DNA of 64,000 bases from Kiloniellales bacterium (GTDB taxonomy: Bacteria > Pseudomonadota > Alphaproteobacteria > Kiloniellales > JAKSDN01): the NCBI GenBank assembly GCA_030064845.1, contig JASJEC010000023.1, forward strand, positions 1-64,000, in the 5' to 3' direction. Position numbers and translations under genes: made by a program. The number at the start of each line of letters is the position of its first letter. Within the stretch, counting starts at the first letter, position 1. Under the pieces are notes generated by a model. It worked only from the letters and a program-made list of their open reading frames with translations. It was not told the DNA's origin and searched no databases. Shown here in pieces: positions 29,784 through 38,589 of the stretch.

Positions 29784-31580
29784 ATGTCGCTACTCGGACA
29801 AGCCGCCGTCTTTCTCGGTGCGGCGGTCGTCGCCGTCCCGATCTCCAAGCGGCTCGGGCTGGGTTCCGTGCTGGGCTACCTCGCGGCCGGCGCGGTCATC
29901 GGCCCCTGGGGGCTGAAGCTGATCAGCGACGTCGACTCGATCCTGCACTTCGCCGAGCTCGGCGTCGTCCTGCTGCTGTTCATCATCGGACTGGAGCTGC
30001 AGCCGAACCGCCTCTGGGTCATGCGCAAGTCGGTCTTCGGCTACGGCGGCCTCCAGGTCGGCCTCTCCGCCCTCGTGATCGGCGGGGTCGGCGCGCTCTT
30101 CGGCTGGCCGTGGCAGACGTCGGTGATCGCCGGCCTGGCGCTGGCCCTCTCCTCGACCGCCTTCGCCCTCCAGATCCTCGCCGAGCGCAGCGAGCTGACC
30201 ACCCGTTACGGCCGGACCGCCTTCTCGATCCTGCTGTTCCAGGATATGGCGGCGATCCCGCTGATCGCTGTCGTGCCGGTGCTCGGCGCCGACATCGCCG
30301 ACGAGCTGGACCGTTCGCTCCTGTTCGAGATGCTCGCCGTCGTCGGTGTCCTGGCCGCCGTGATCATCGTCGGCCACTTCCTTCTGCGTCACGTCCTGCG
30401 CATCGTCGCCTGGACCCGCATCCGCGAGGTCTTCACTGCGATGACCCTGCTGACCGTGATCGGCACCGCACTGATCGTCTATCAGGTCGGGCTGTCCATG
30501 GCGCTGGGCGCCTTCATCGCCGGCGTGCTGCTCGCCGAGTCCGAGTATCGCCATGAGCTGGAGGCCAACATCGAGCCCTTCAAGGGTCTGCTGCTCGGCC
30601 TCTTCTTCATCGCCGTCGGCATGTACATCGACTTCGGCCTGGCGGCGGAGAAACCTTTGACCATCCTCGCCGTGGCCTTGGGGCTGACCGCGCTGAAGTT
30701 CGCGATCCTCTTCGGACTTGGCAAGTGGGTCGGCCTGAACAGCGAGGGCGCGCGCCATCTCGCCATCTCGATCTCCCAGGGCGGCGAGTTCGCCTTCGTG
30801 GTCTTCGCGCTGGCGGTGCAGACCGGCGTCATCGATCGGGACCTCGTCAGCCTGCTGGTCTTGGGCGTGATCGTGTCGATGATCCTGACGCCGCTGCTCT
30901 ACCTGTTCGACGACAAGGTCCTGCGCAAGACCGCCGAAGCGGCCGACCCCGGTGACTACGAGATTCCAGACGGCGAGGAGAACCAGGTGATCATCGCCGG
31001 CTTCGGCCGCTTCGGCCAGATCATCGCGCGCATTTTGCGGGCGAAGCACATCGGCTTCACGGCGCTGGAGATCAGCCAGCAGCAGGTCGACTTCGTCAAG
31101 AAGTACGGCAACAAGGTCTACTACGGCGACCCCGCGCGCCTCGACCTGCTGCACGCCGCCAAGGCCGACAAGGCCGTGATCTTCGTCCTGGCGGTCGACG
31201 ACGTGAAAGACTCCCTGGCGACCGCCGAGACCGTCCGGCGGCACTTCCCCCATCTCAAGATCTTCGCGCGGGCGCGGGACCGCCGTCATGCGCTCAAGCT
31301 GATGGAGGCCGGGGCCCATGTCGTGATCCGCGAGACCTATCTCTCCAGTCTGGACGTGGCGCGTGGTGTGCTCGAGGAGCTTGGCCTCGACGACTACCAG
31401 GCGGAGAAGGCGATCAAGATGTTCCGGGCGCACGACGAGTCGCGCCTGGCGAGCCATCTGGGCGAGGACCACGACGAGGCGCGCCTGATCGATGCGGCCA
31501 AGCAGGCGGCGGCGGAGTTGGAGGAGATCTTCGCCGAGGACGCCGAGGCCGAACGGAAGCAGGGCTCGGTCGTCGATTAG
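29784..31580 (+). CDS. Kef-type monovalent cation:proton antiporter (CPA2)
   Basis: A 598-residue membrane antiporter. The Na/H exchanger domain (about twelve helices, residues 1-~385) contains LGYLAAGAVIGPWGL, LLFIIGLEL, ALSSTAFALQIL and the LLFQDMAAIPL motif. A cytosolic TrkA-N/RCK domain starts at ~400 (IIAGFGRFGQIIARIL). The C-terminus is acidic and helical (~540-598). Close to KefB/KefC/YbaL, which exchange potassium for protons under glutathione or nucleotide control; the glutathione ligands are not diagnosable here. It is followed by two palindromic elements, then the DUF1538 operon. Confidence 0.92.
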   Translation: MSLLGQAAVFLGAAVVAVPISKRLGLGSVLGYLAAGAVIGPWGLKLISDVDSILHFAELGVVLLLFIIGLELQPNRLWVMRKSVFGYGGLQVGLSALVIGGVGALFGWPWQTSVIAGLALALSSTAFALQILAERSELTTRYGRTAFSILLFQDMAAIPLIAVVPVLGADIADELDRSLLFEMLAVVGVLAAVIIVGHFLLRHVLRIVAWTRIREVFTAMTLLTVIGTALIVYQVGLSMALGAFIAGVLLAESEYRHELEANIEPFKGLLLGLFFIAVGMYIDFGLAAEKPLTILAVALGLTALKFAILFGLGKWVGLNSEGARHLAISISQGGEFAFVVFALAVQTGVIDRDLVSLLVLGVIVSMILTPLLYLFDDKVLRKTAEAADPGDYEIPDGEENQVIIAGFGRFGQIIARILRAKHIGFTALEISQQQVDFVKKYGNKVYYGDPARLDLLHAAKADKAVIFVLAVDDVKDSLATAETVRRHFPHLKIFARARDRRHALKLMEAGAHVVIRETYLSSLDVARGVLEELGLDDYQAEKAIKMFRAHDESRLASHLGEDHDEARLIDAAKQAAAELEEIFAEDAEAERKQGSVVD

Positions 31581-31585
31581 GCGGC

Positions 31586-31650
31586 TAGAGCGGATCATGT
31601 TTTGACGGAAACGCTTCGCGGTTCCGGCAAAGACATGTGAATCCGCTCGA
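31586..31650. repeat. 65-bp palindromic element, copy 1
   Basis: Bounded by TAGAGCGGAT and ATCCGCTCGA (inverted), exactly 65 bases, beginning six bases after the antiporter stop. The core differs from copy 2. Could form a stem-loop at the 3' end of the antiporter message. Confidence 0.7.
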
Positions 31651-31661
31651 TATCAACTTGT

Positions 31662-31726
31662 TAGAGCAGATGGACCGGGTTTGATGGATCGCCTCCGGCG
31701 ATTCAGCCAAACCCGGATCTGCTCTA
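31662..31726. repeat. 65-bp palindromic element, copy 2
   Basis: TAGAGCAGAT to ATCTGCTCTA, with inner pairs CCGGGTTTG/CAAACCCGG and GATCGCC/GGCGATT. Same length as copy 1 and 11 bases after it. The stem is nearly complete across the 65 bases. No gene is seen between it and the DUF1538 operon. Confidence 0.75.
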
Positions 31727-31800
31727 GTGACGGCATTCGTGGCCATTCAGCCGCTAAAGGGGCTAGAACTCGGATCGCGACTCGCGATAGACCTTAAGTG

Positions 31801-32541
31801 ATGATCCAGTCCCTGGCGGCGCTCGGACGCCTTTTCCTCCAAAGCTCGCGCGATCTTGCCCCGATCGTTCTGGTGGTCGCCTTCTTTCAGATCGCGGTCC
31901 TGCAGCAGCCCTTCCCCGACCTGACTGAAACGCTGATCGGCCTGCTCTTCGTAACGACCGGCCTGACCCTCTTCATCAGGGGCTTGGAGATGGGCATCTT
32001 CCCGCTCGGCGAGACCATGGCCGAGGCCTTTGCGCGCCGGGGTGTGCTCGTCTCGCTTTTGGTATTCGCTTTTGCTCTCGGCTTCGGGACCACGGTGGCC
32101 GAGCCGGCCTTGATCGCCGTGACCGAGGAAGCAGCCGAGGTGGCGGCTGAAGCAAAAGCGATTCCGGCCAGCGAAGAATCCCAGGAAAACTATGCCGACG
32201 GCCTGCGGCTGACCGTGGCCATTTCCGTCGGCGTCTCTCTTGTGATCGGTGTGTTCAGGATCCTCAAGGGTTGGCCGATTCAGTTTTTCATCATCGGCGG
32301 CTACCTGCTCGTCGTGCCGATGACCTTCGTTGCGCCGGAAGAGATCGTCGGCGTGGCCTTCGATTCCGGCGGCGTCACCACCTCCACCGTAACGGTGCCG
32401 TTGGTCACCGCCCTGGGAGTCGGATTGGCTAGCGTACTGCGCGGCCGCAATCCCATGATCGACGGATTCGGGCTGATCGCCTTCGCGAGCCTGATGCCGA
32501 TCATTTTCGTCCTGATCTACGGCATGGCGGTGCACGGATGA
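31801..32541 (+). CDS. DUF1538 membrane protein, first subunit
   Basis: A 246-residue polytopic inner-membrane protein (about six hydrophobic segments) of the DUF1538 family. Two conserved blocks stand out: TTVAEPAL at 97-104 and [13 protein letters not shown] at 188-200, both polar stretches inside hydrophobic regions, as expected of pore- or ion-lining loops. Residues 110-132 form an acidic Ala/Glu-rich loop ([16 protein letters not shown]). It opens an operon with a second DUF1538 gene (ATGA overlap), a PII-like gene and a CBS gene. A transporter or channel is inferred; the substrate is unknown. Start ATG 31801; a GTG directly before it is possible. Confidence 0.88.
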   Translation: MIQSLAALGRLFLQSSRDLAPIVLVVAFFQIAVLQQPFPDLTETLIGLLFVTTGLTLFIRGLEMGIFPLGETMAEAFARRGVLVSLLVFAFALGFGTTVAEPALIAVTEEAAEVAAEAKAIPASEESQENYADGLRLTVAISVGVSLVIGVFRILKGWPIQFFIIGGYLLVVPMTFVAPEEIVGVAFDSGGVTTSTVTVPLVTALGVGLASVLRGRNPMIDGFGLIAFASLMPIIFVLIYGMAVHG

Positions 32542-33341
32542 ACGAAGGCTGGATAGTTGGCTTCGCGCAGTCGCTTTTCGAGACCGTCCTCGACGTCCTG
32601 CCGATCATTGTCATCCTGGTGGTATTCCAGGTGGCAGTGCTGCGGGCGCGCATCCCTCGGCTGAAGCGCGTCCTGCTCGGCTTCGTCTATGCCATCGTCG
32701 GCCTGGCGCTGTTTCTCGTGGGCCTGGAGAAGGCGCTCTTTCCGCTGGGCGAGGTCATGGCCCGGCAATTGACCAACCCGGAATTCGTCGGCAACGCGAG
32801 CGACGTCGCGGCCGGCCAGGTCGATTGGCGCGACTATGCCTGGGTCTACGTTTTCGCCGCCGCGATCGGCTTCGCCACCACGGTCGCCGAGCCCGCCCTG
32901 ATCGCCGTCTCGATCAAGGCCAACGAGATTTCCGGCGGCAGCCTGAGCGCCTGGGGCCTCAGGCTGGCCGTCGCCGTCGGCGTCGCGGCCTCGATCGCGC
33001 TCGGCGCCTTCCGGATCATCACCGGCACGCCCCTCTACATCTACATGATCATCGGCTACCTTCTGGTCATCATCCAGACGGTCTTCGCCTCGCGCGCGAT
33101 CATCCCGCTCGCCTACGATTCCGGCGGCGTGACGACCTCGACCGTGACCGTGCCCCTGGTCACCGCGCTCGGGCTCGGTCTCGCATCGACCATCCCGGGG
33201 CGCAGCGCTCTGATCGACGGTTTCGGACTGATCGCCCTCGCCAGCCTGTTTCCCATGATCACGGTCATGGTCTATGCCCAGATAACCGGCTGGCTCGCCG
33301 GCCGCCGCAAGCGCGCCGGGTCCGTCACTACAGAAGAATAG
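32538..33341 (+). CDS. DUF1538 membrane protein, second subunit
   Basis: A 267-residue paralogue of the previous gene with the same two blocks, TTVAEPAL at 114-121 and [13 protein letters not shown] at 194-206, and the shared DGFGLIA segment near the end. It has a longer loop at ~77-99 and lacks the acidic loop of its partner. The two proteins probably form a heteromer. ATG overlaps the upstream stop. Eight bases separate it from the PII-like gene, which has AGGAG in the gap. Confidence 0.88.
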   Translation: MNEGWIVGFAQSLFETVLDVLPIIVILVVFQVAVLRARIPRLKRVLLGFVYAIVGLALFLVGLEKALFPLGEVMARQLTNPEFVGNASDVAAGQVDWRDYAWVYVFAAAIGFATTVAEPALIAVSIKANEISGGSLSAWGLRLAVAVGVAASIALGAFRIITGTPLYIYMIIGYLLVIIQTVFASRAIIPLAYDSGGVTTSTVTVPLVTALGLGLASTIPGRSALIDGFGLIALASLFPMITVMVYAQITGWLAGRRKRAGSVTTEE

Positions 33342-33349
33342 GAGCCCGA

Positions 33350-33700
33350 ATGAAGTTCAAACTGATCGTGGCCCTGGTCACCGACGACCTGACCGACGCC
33401 GTCATCGACGCCGCGCGCGAGACCGGCGCGACCGGCTGCACGGTCATCACCTCCGCCCGCGGCGAGGGGCTCAAGCCCTCCAAGACCTTCCTCGGCCTGA
33501 CCGTGGAGGGTTTGCGCGACGTGGTCCTGCTTCTGGTCGAGCAGCATCTCAGCCGGCACATCCTGGAGACGATCGCCAAGGCCGCGCGCTTCGAGGAGGT
33601 GCCGGGCAGCGGCATCGCCTTCCAGGTCGACATCGAAGACGCGGTGGGCCTGCGGTCTCAGATCTCCACCATCGAGAGCGAAATCGAGGATCAGATATGA
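33350..33700 (+). CDS. PII-like signalling protein
   Basis: A 116-residue GlnB-fold protein. The ferredoxin-like strands are clear (KFKLIVALVTDD at 2-13, GLRDVVLLLVEQH at 54-66, GSGIAFQVDIEDAVGL at 86-101). The T-loop region (36-52, ARGEGLKPSKTFLGLTV) is short and lacks the tyrosine that GlnD uridylylates in classical PII, so it is not GlnB or GlnK. It more likely binds a nucleotide or other metabolite and regulates the membrane proteins encoded with it. Its stop overlaps the CBS gene (ATGA). Confidence 0.85.
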   Translation: MKFKLIVALVTDDLTDAVIDAARETGATGCTVITSARGEGLKPSKTFLGLTVEGLRDVVLLLVEQHLSRHILETIAKAARFEEVPGSGIAFQVDIEDAVGLRSQISTIESEIEDQI

Positions 33701-34113
33701 GCGAAGACAGCTACCTCAAAGTCCGCGACGTCATGACGCCGTCGCCCCATATGATCGACGGCCTCGCCTCAGTCACCCATGCCATGGACGTCATGAAGCG
33801 CCACCAGGTCAGCTCCCTGGTTATCGACCGCCGGCACGACGGCGACGAATACGGCATCCTGGTCGTGCAGGACATCGCGGCTAAGGTGATCGGCGAAGAC
33901 CGCTCGCCGGATCGAACGTCGGTCTACCAAATCATGTCGAAGCCGGTCATCGTCATGGACGCCGACATGAACATCAAGTACGCGATCCGCCTACTCGTGC
34001 GCTTCGGACTCTCGCGCGGATTGGTGCTCGAGCACGGCAAGGTGGTCGGGATCGTGACCATGCGGGACATGGTCTATCGCTATATACCGATGGACGCCGG
34101 TGACGATTCCTGA
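33697..34113 (+). CDS. CBS-pair domain protein
   Basis: A 138-residue protein with two CBS motifs (about 8-65 and 76-135): VRDVMTPSPHMI, ILVVQDIAAKVI, YQIMSKPVIVM, GIVTMRDMVYRYI. CBS pairs bind adenosine nucleotides and gate enzymes and transporters by energy state. As the last gene of the DUF1538 operon, it probably gives a second regulatory input beside the PII-like protein. Confidence 0.9.
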   Translation: MSEDSYLKVRDVMTPSPHMIDGLASVTHAMDVMKRHQVSSLVIDRRHDGDEYGILVVQDIAAKVIGEDRSPDRTSVYQIMSKPVIVMDADMNIKYAIRLLVRFGLSRGLVLEHGKVVGIVTMRDMVYRYIPMDAGDDS

Positions 34114-34230
34114 CGCCGGAGATCCACGCTCGTCCACGGCCCCGGCCGAGCGCGCTTTGGATTCTCTACCAGAATCACGCAGTTGCGGGCAGAATCCTGC
34201 GATAACTCCTGGGGATTGTGCTTGATATGC

Positions 34231-34259
34231 TTGGACTAACTTCTTTATATACATAAGAT
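34231..34259 (+). promoter_or_regulatory. Sigma-70-like promoter of the histidine kinase gene
   Basis: TTGGAC (34231-34236), 17-base spacer, TAAGAT (34254-34259), in an AT-rich patch (34195-34280) of otherwise GC-rich DNA. Transcription would start near 34266, about 30 bases before the ATG at 34295. Confidence 0.55.
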
Positions 34260-34294
34260 AGACAACTAGAATTTCTTTGGGAGCGCCTCAACCC

Positions 34295-35590
34295 ATGGTT
34301 TCTGCCAAGGGTCCCGTTCTCTTCAACGAGCTCCACCGCCTGGAAGCGCTGCGCGGCTACGAAATCCTCGATACGCCCCCCGAGCCGGCCTACGATTCGA
34401 TCACCCGACTCGCCGCCACGGTCCTCGATGTCCCGATCGCACTGATCGTCCTGGTGGACGCGCAGCGGCAGTGGTTCAAGTCGCGCTACGGCCTCGGCGC
34501 CGACGAGACGCCGCGCGAGGTCTCGTTCTGCGCCCACGCGATCCTCGACGACAGCGTGATGCAGGTGCCCGATGCGACCAAGGACCCGCGCTTCGCCGAC
34601 AACACGCTGGTCACCGGCGAGGTGAAGCTGCGGTTCTACGCAGGCGCACCGCTGATCTCGCCGCAGGGTTTCCGTCTGGGTACCCTCTGCGTCATCGACC
34701 GGAAGCCCCGGCCGCTCCTGAACGAAGAGCAGATAGCCCGGCTGACCGATCTCGCGAACCTCGCGATGAGCGAGCTGGAGCTGCACAAGCTGCGTCTCAG
34801 GCTGAAACGGGTCAAGGCGACGGAGTTCCACAGCCTGCTCTCGCCGCCCGAACTGAACCTCCTGCGCGAGGCGCGCTTCGGCGTGCTCGCCGCGATGGCG
34901 CACGAAATGCGGACGCCGCTCAACGCGGTGCTGGGCTTCGGCGAGACCATGCAGGCCGAAATCTTCGGGCCGCTCGGCAATGAAAAGTACCTGGAGTATG
35001 CCGACTGCATCTGCCGCAGCGGGCGCCACCTGCTGGAGTTGGTGAACAACATCCTCGATTTCGCGCGGCTCGAGCACGGCGATCTCCGCCCCAACGACCG
35101 GCCCTTCTCGCTGCCCGACCTAGTCGACGAGTGCTTCCACATCTTCGTCGAGGAGAGCCGCCGCGGCGACGTCGCGCTGAAGACGCGGCTCATGTCCGAC
35201 GCGACCCACCTCAAGGCCGACCGGCGGCTGGTCGGCCAGATCCTGCTCAATCTGATCGGCAACGCGCTCAAGTTCACCGAGCCGGGCGGCACGATCACGG
35301 TCGCCGAGTCCCGCGACGCGAGCGGCGGCGCGACGGTCGAGATCGTCGACACCGGCAGCGGCATGTCGCCGCGTCAGATCAAGGCGGCCCTGCGGCCCTA
35401 CGGGCGCCCCGGCCGGACCATTACGCGCGGCCAGGTCTCGGGGCTCGGCCTGCCGCTGTCCAAGCGGTTGATGGAGCTTCACGACGGCAGTCTCGAGATC
35501 CGCAGCCGGCCGGGCGCCGGCACGATCGTGTCGCTGCATTTCCCGCCTTACCGGGTCCAGCCCGACGACCCCATCGCCCAGCACGCCTGA
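34295..35590 (+). CDS. Soluble GAF-domain sensor histidine kinase
   Basis: A 431-residue two-component kinase without membrane segments or signal peptide. A GAF domain (~15-165, DTPPEPAYDSITRLAATVL, SFCAHAIL, GTLCVIDR) senses a small ligand or redox state. The HisKA block AAMAHEMRTPLN has the phospho-acceptor His203. The ATPase domain (~310-425) shows ILLNLIGNALKF, DTGSGM and GLGLPLSK. No receiver or response regulator is encoded nearby, so it acts as an orphan kinase here. Start at ATG 34295; it has its own promoter, so is probably separate from the CBS gene. Confidence 0.92.
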   Translation: MVSAKGPVLFNELHRLEALRGYEILDTPPEPAYDSITRLAATVLDVPIALIVLVDAQRQWFKSRYGLGADETPREVSFCAHAILDDSVMQVPDATKDPRFADNTLVTGEVKLRFYAGAPLISPQGFRLGTLCVIDRKPRPLLNEEQIARLTDLANLAMSELELHKLRLRLKRVKATEFHSLLSPPELNLLREARFGVLAAMAHEMRTPLNAVLGFGETMQAEIFGPLGNEKYLEYADCICRSGRHLLELVNNILDFARLEHGDLRPNDRPFSLPDLVDECFHIFVEESRRGDVALKTRLMSDATHLKADRRLVGQILLNLIGNALKFTEPGGTITVAESRDASGGATVEIVDTGSGMSPRQIKAALRPYGRPGRTITRGQVSGLGLPLSKRLMELHDGSLEIRSRPGAGTIVSLHFPPYRVQPDDPIAQHA

Positions 35591-35604
35591 TCCGCCGCCG
35601 CGGA

Positions 35605-36474
35605 CTACTTCACGGCGGCCGCGGGAAAACGCCCGGCGGGCGATGCGAGCGCGTCCTGGGCGCCGATCAGCTGGAGCTCGCGGGTGCCGGCCGCCCTGGT
35701 CTCCTCTATCACGGCGAAGATCGCGTCGGCCGCGAGCGAGAGGGCCCACGGGATCCGCTCGTCGCGACCGGCGCTGCGCAGATAGAAGGCGAGAAAGAGC
35801 GCGGCCAGGGCGTCGCCCGCGCCGTTCGCCGGCGGGTCGAGAGCGATGAAGGGCGTCACCACCTGCCAGGCCGCCTCGGCGGTGACGGCGACCATGGCGA
35901 CCTCGCCGGCCCCGACGCCCGGATGGCGGACGCTGGTCACCAGCACCAGCCCCGGGCCGAGATCGATCAGGCGCCGCGCGCCGGCCAGGACCGCGTCCAG
36001 GCTGTCGGCCGCCCGGCCCGCCAGAACCTCCAGCTCGAAGGGGTTCGGCGTGACGATGTCGGCCAGGGGCATGGCCCGGCGGCGCATGAAGTCCGGGATC
36101 TCGGGCTGCACGAAGAGGCCCTGCTCCCGGTCGCCCATGACCGGATCGCAGACGTAGAGCGCGGCGGGGTTCGCCGCCTTGACCCGGGCGACGGCGTCGG
36201 CGATCGCGGCGCCGACCGCGGCGCTGCCCAGGTAGCCCGAGAGCACGGCCTCGCAGGTGCCGAGCACCCCCCGCTCGGCGACGCCGCGCACCAGCTCCTC
36301 GACGTGCGCCGCCTCGAACACCCGCCCGGTCCAGCCGGGGTAGCCGGTGTGGTTGGAGAACTGCACCGTGTGCACCGGCCAGACCTCGAAGCCGAGGCGC
36401 TGCAGGGGAAAGACCGCGGCGGCGTTGCCGACGTGGCCGTAAACGACGTGGGACTGGAGGGATAGGATGGCCAT
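35605..36474 (-). CDS. pdxY: Pyridoxal kinase
   Basis: A 289-residue ribokinase-fold enzyme that phosphorylates pyridoxal in vitamin B6 salvage. SLQSHVVYGHVGNAAA near the N-terminus, YVCDPVMGD, DIVTPNPFELEVLAG and the anion hole NGAGDALAAL match PdxY/PdxK. Start is the ATG at 36472-36474 (MAILSLQSHV); a longer open frame precedes it without homology. It converges with the kinase gene 14 bases away and is divergent from the lyase. Confidence 0.94.
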   Translation of the reverse strand: MAILSLQSHVVYGHVGNAAAVFPLQRLGFEVWPVHTVQFSNHTGYPGWTGRVFEAAHVEELVRGVAERGVLGTCEAVLSGYLGSAAVGAAIADAVARVKAANPAALYVCDPVMGDREQGLFVQPEIPDFMRRRAMPLADIVTPNPFELEVLAGRAADSLDAVLAGARRLIDLGPGLVLVTSVRHPGVGAGEVAMVAVTAEAAWQVVTPFIALDPPANGAGDALAALFLAFYLRSAGRDERIPWALSLAADAIFAVIEETRAAGTRELQLIGAQDALASPAGRFPAAAVK

Positions 36475-36607
36475 GGCGGTGATGTTTCCCGGTGGCGCGC
36501 CCGCCAGCTTGCCTGGGGCGCGCCATTGTTTATAGTCGCGGCCCGAAAACGCCAGCCGCCGGCCGCCATGATGCCCGACGGCGCCCGCTTCGCAAGAAGG
36601 ACCGACC

Positions 36608-37498
36608 ATGACAGCGACCGCCCGGCCCCGCCGTTCCGTTCTCTACATGCCGGGGTCCAATGCGCGTGCCCTCGAAAAGGGCCGCAGCCTGCAGGCCGAC
36701 GCCTTGATCCTGGATCTGGAGGACGCCGTCGCGCCCGACGCCAAGGCGACAGCGCGCGACCAGATCGTCGCGGCGGTCAAGGCCGGCGGTTACGGGCTGC
36801 GCGAGCTGATCGTGCGGGTTAACGGCTTCGACAGCCCTTGGGGCGAGGACGACGTCAAGGCCATGGCGACCAGCGGGGCCGACGCGATCCTGCTGCCCAA
36901 GGTCGAGAGCGCGGCCATGGTCCAGGCACTGGAGTCCAAGATGGCGGCGGCCGGCGCGCCGGCCGAGATGGCGATCATGTGCATGATGGAGACCCCGCTC
37001 GGCATGCTCCACGCCGAAGAGATCGCGGCGGCCTCGCCACGGGTCTCCTGCTTCGTCATGGGGACCTCCGACCTGGTCAAGGACCTCCAGGCGGCCCATA
37101 CGCCCGAGCGCCTGCCGGTGCTCGCCAGCCTCAGCCTCTGCCTGCTGGCGGCGCGCGGCTACGGCCTGGCGATCCTCGACGGGGTGCACCTCGACCTGCA
37201 GGACGACGAGGGCTTCGCCGCTTCCTGCCGCCAGGGCCGGGAACTCGGGATGGACGGCAAGACCCTGATCCACCCCAAGACCATCGCCAAGGCCAACGAG
37301 GTCTTCGGCCCCTCGGAGCAGGACGTCGCCTGGTCGCACCGCATCATCGAGGCCCACGCCCAGGCCAGCGCCGAGGGCAAGGGCGTGATCGTGGTCGACG
37401 GCAAGCTGATCGAAAACCTCCACGTGGAGAACGCCAAGCGCCTGGTCGCCCTGGCCGAGGCGATCGCCGAGATGGAACAAGCGACGGCGGCGGAGTAG
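36608..37498 (+). CDS. HpcH/HpaI-family CoA-ester lyase or thioesterase (CitE-like, malyl-CoA type)
   Basis: A 296-residue TIM-barrel protein with LYMPGSNARALEKG, LDLEDAVAPDAK (metal-binding acidic residues), LLPKVESA and MMETPLGMLHAEEI, the fingerprint of CitE-like enzymes. In alphaproteobacteria, Mcl1 cleaves malyl- and methylmalyl-CoA and Mcl2 hydrolyses (3S)-malyl-CoA; both look similar. The length (~296) and linkage to a mesaconyl-CoA hydratase one base or so downstream favour the ethylmalonyl-CoA pathway, but lyase versus thioesterase cannot be told here. Confidence 0.88.
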   Translation: MTATARPRRSVLYMPGSNARALEKGRSLQADALILDLEDAVAPDAKATARDQIVAAVKAGGYGLRELIVRVNGFDSPWGEDDVKAMATSGADAILLPKVESAAMVQALESKMAAAGAPAEMAIMCMMETPLGMLHAEEIAAASPRVSCFVMGTSDLVKDLQAAHTPERLPVLASLSLCLLAARGYGLAILDGVHLDLQDDEGFAASCRQGRELGMDGKTLIHPKTIAKANEVFGPSEQDVAWSHRIIEAHAQASAEGKGVIVVDGKLIENLHVENAKRLVALAEAIAEMEQATAAE

Positions 37499-37500
37499 CC

Positions 37501-38589
37501 GTGTCCAGGACCGATCCGGGCAACTTCTTCGAGGACTTCATCCAAGGGGTTTCGTTGTCCCACGGTCCTGCGCGGACCGTTACGGAAGGCGAGCAGGCCC
37601 TTTACACGGCCCTCTACGGTAGCCGCTTCGCCGTGCAGGCCTCGACCCCGGCCGCCCGGAAGATCGGCTACGAGCGGGCGCCGCTCGACGATCTCTTGGT
37701 GTTTCACTGTGTCTTCGGCCAAAGCGTGGCGGATATCTCGCTCAATGCCGTCGCCAACCTGGGCTACGCCAACTGTCGATTCCTCGCGCCGGTCTACCCC
37801 GGAGACACCCTGAGCGCCATCAGCACCGTGATCGGCCTCAAGGAGAACTCGAACCGCAAGACCGGGGTGGTCTATGTACGCACCGAGGGCTTCAAGGAGG
37901 ATGACGAACGCGTGCTCGACTACATTCGTTGGGTCATGGTGCGCAAGCGCGATCCCGAGGCCGAGGTCGGGCCGCCCCGGGTGCCGGAACTGCCCGGGCA
38001 GGTGACCGTCGACAAGCTGGTGATGCCGACGGGCGTAAGGATCACGGCGGAGAACGCCGAGGGCGGCGCCTGGGAGGATTACAGGGCCGGCGACCGCTTC
38101 GACCACCAGGACGGGATGACCATCGAGGAAGCCGAGCACCAGATGGCCACCCGTCTCTATCACAACACGGCCCGGGTGCACTTCAACCACCACGTCGAGA
38201 AAGACGGCCGCTTCGGGCGCCGGATCGTCTACGGCGGCCACGTCATCTCGATTGCCCGGGCGCTGAGCTACAACGGCCTTTCCGGGGCGTTCCACATTGT
38301 GGCGATCAACGGCGGTTCCCACACGGCGCCGAGCTTTGCCGGCGACACGATCTACGCCTGGTCGGAGATCCTGGAGAAGCTCGAGATACCTGGGCGAAAC
38401 GACCTCGGCGCCCTGCGTGTGCGCACCGTGGCGACCAAGGATCGGGCCTGCGGCGACTTCCCTTACAAGGATTCCGACGGCAATTACGACCCCGCGGTCG
38501 TACTCGATCTTGATTACGTGGTGCTCTTGCCGCGGTGCTGGTGGCGTGCGCCAGTTTCGCGAGGCGCCGGCGAGGACCACAATATCTAG
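37501..38589 (+). CDS. mch: Mesaconyl-CoA hydratase (beta-methylmalyl-CoA dehydratase)
   Basis: A 362-residue double hot-dog MaoC-type hydratase of the ethylmalonyl-CoA pathway. NPGNFFEDF-like start (DPGNFFEDFIQG), TVTEGEQALYTALYGSRFA, DDLLVFHCVFGQSV, ISLNAVANLGYANCRFLAPV and YPGDTL are close to the Rhodobacter enzyme. Start is a GTG at 37501, two bases after the lyase stop. The usual C-terminus (LDLDYVVLLPR) is followed by 17 extra residues to a TAG; the codon after LLPR is TGC, one base from TGA, suggesting a lost stop. Co-transcribed with the lyase. Confidence 0.92.
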   Translation: MSRTDPGNFFEDFIQGVSLSHGPARTVTEGEQALYTALYGSRFAVQASTPAARKIGYERAPLDDLLVFHCVFGQSVADISLNAVANLGYANCRFLAPVYPGDTLSAISTVIGLKENSNRKTGVVYVRTEGFKEDDERVLDYIRWVMVRKRDPEAEVGPPRVPELPGQVTVDKLVMPTGVRITAENAEGGAWEDYRAGDRFDHQDGMTIEEAEHQMATRLYHNTARVHFNHHVEKDGRFGRRIVYGGHVISIARALSYNGLSGAFHIVAINGGSHTAPSFAGDTIYAWSEILEKLEIPGRNDLGALRVRTVATKDRACGDFPYKDSDGNYDPAVVLDLDYVVLLPRCWWRAPVSRGAGEDHNI

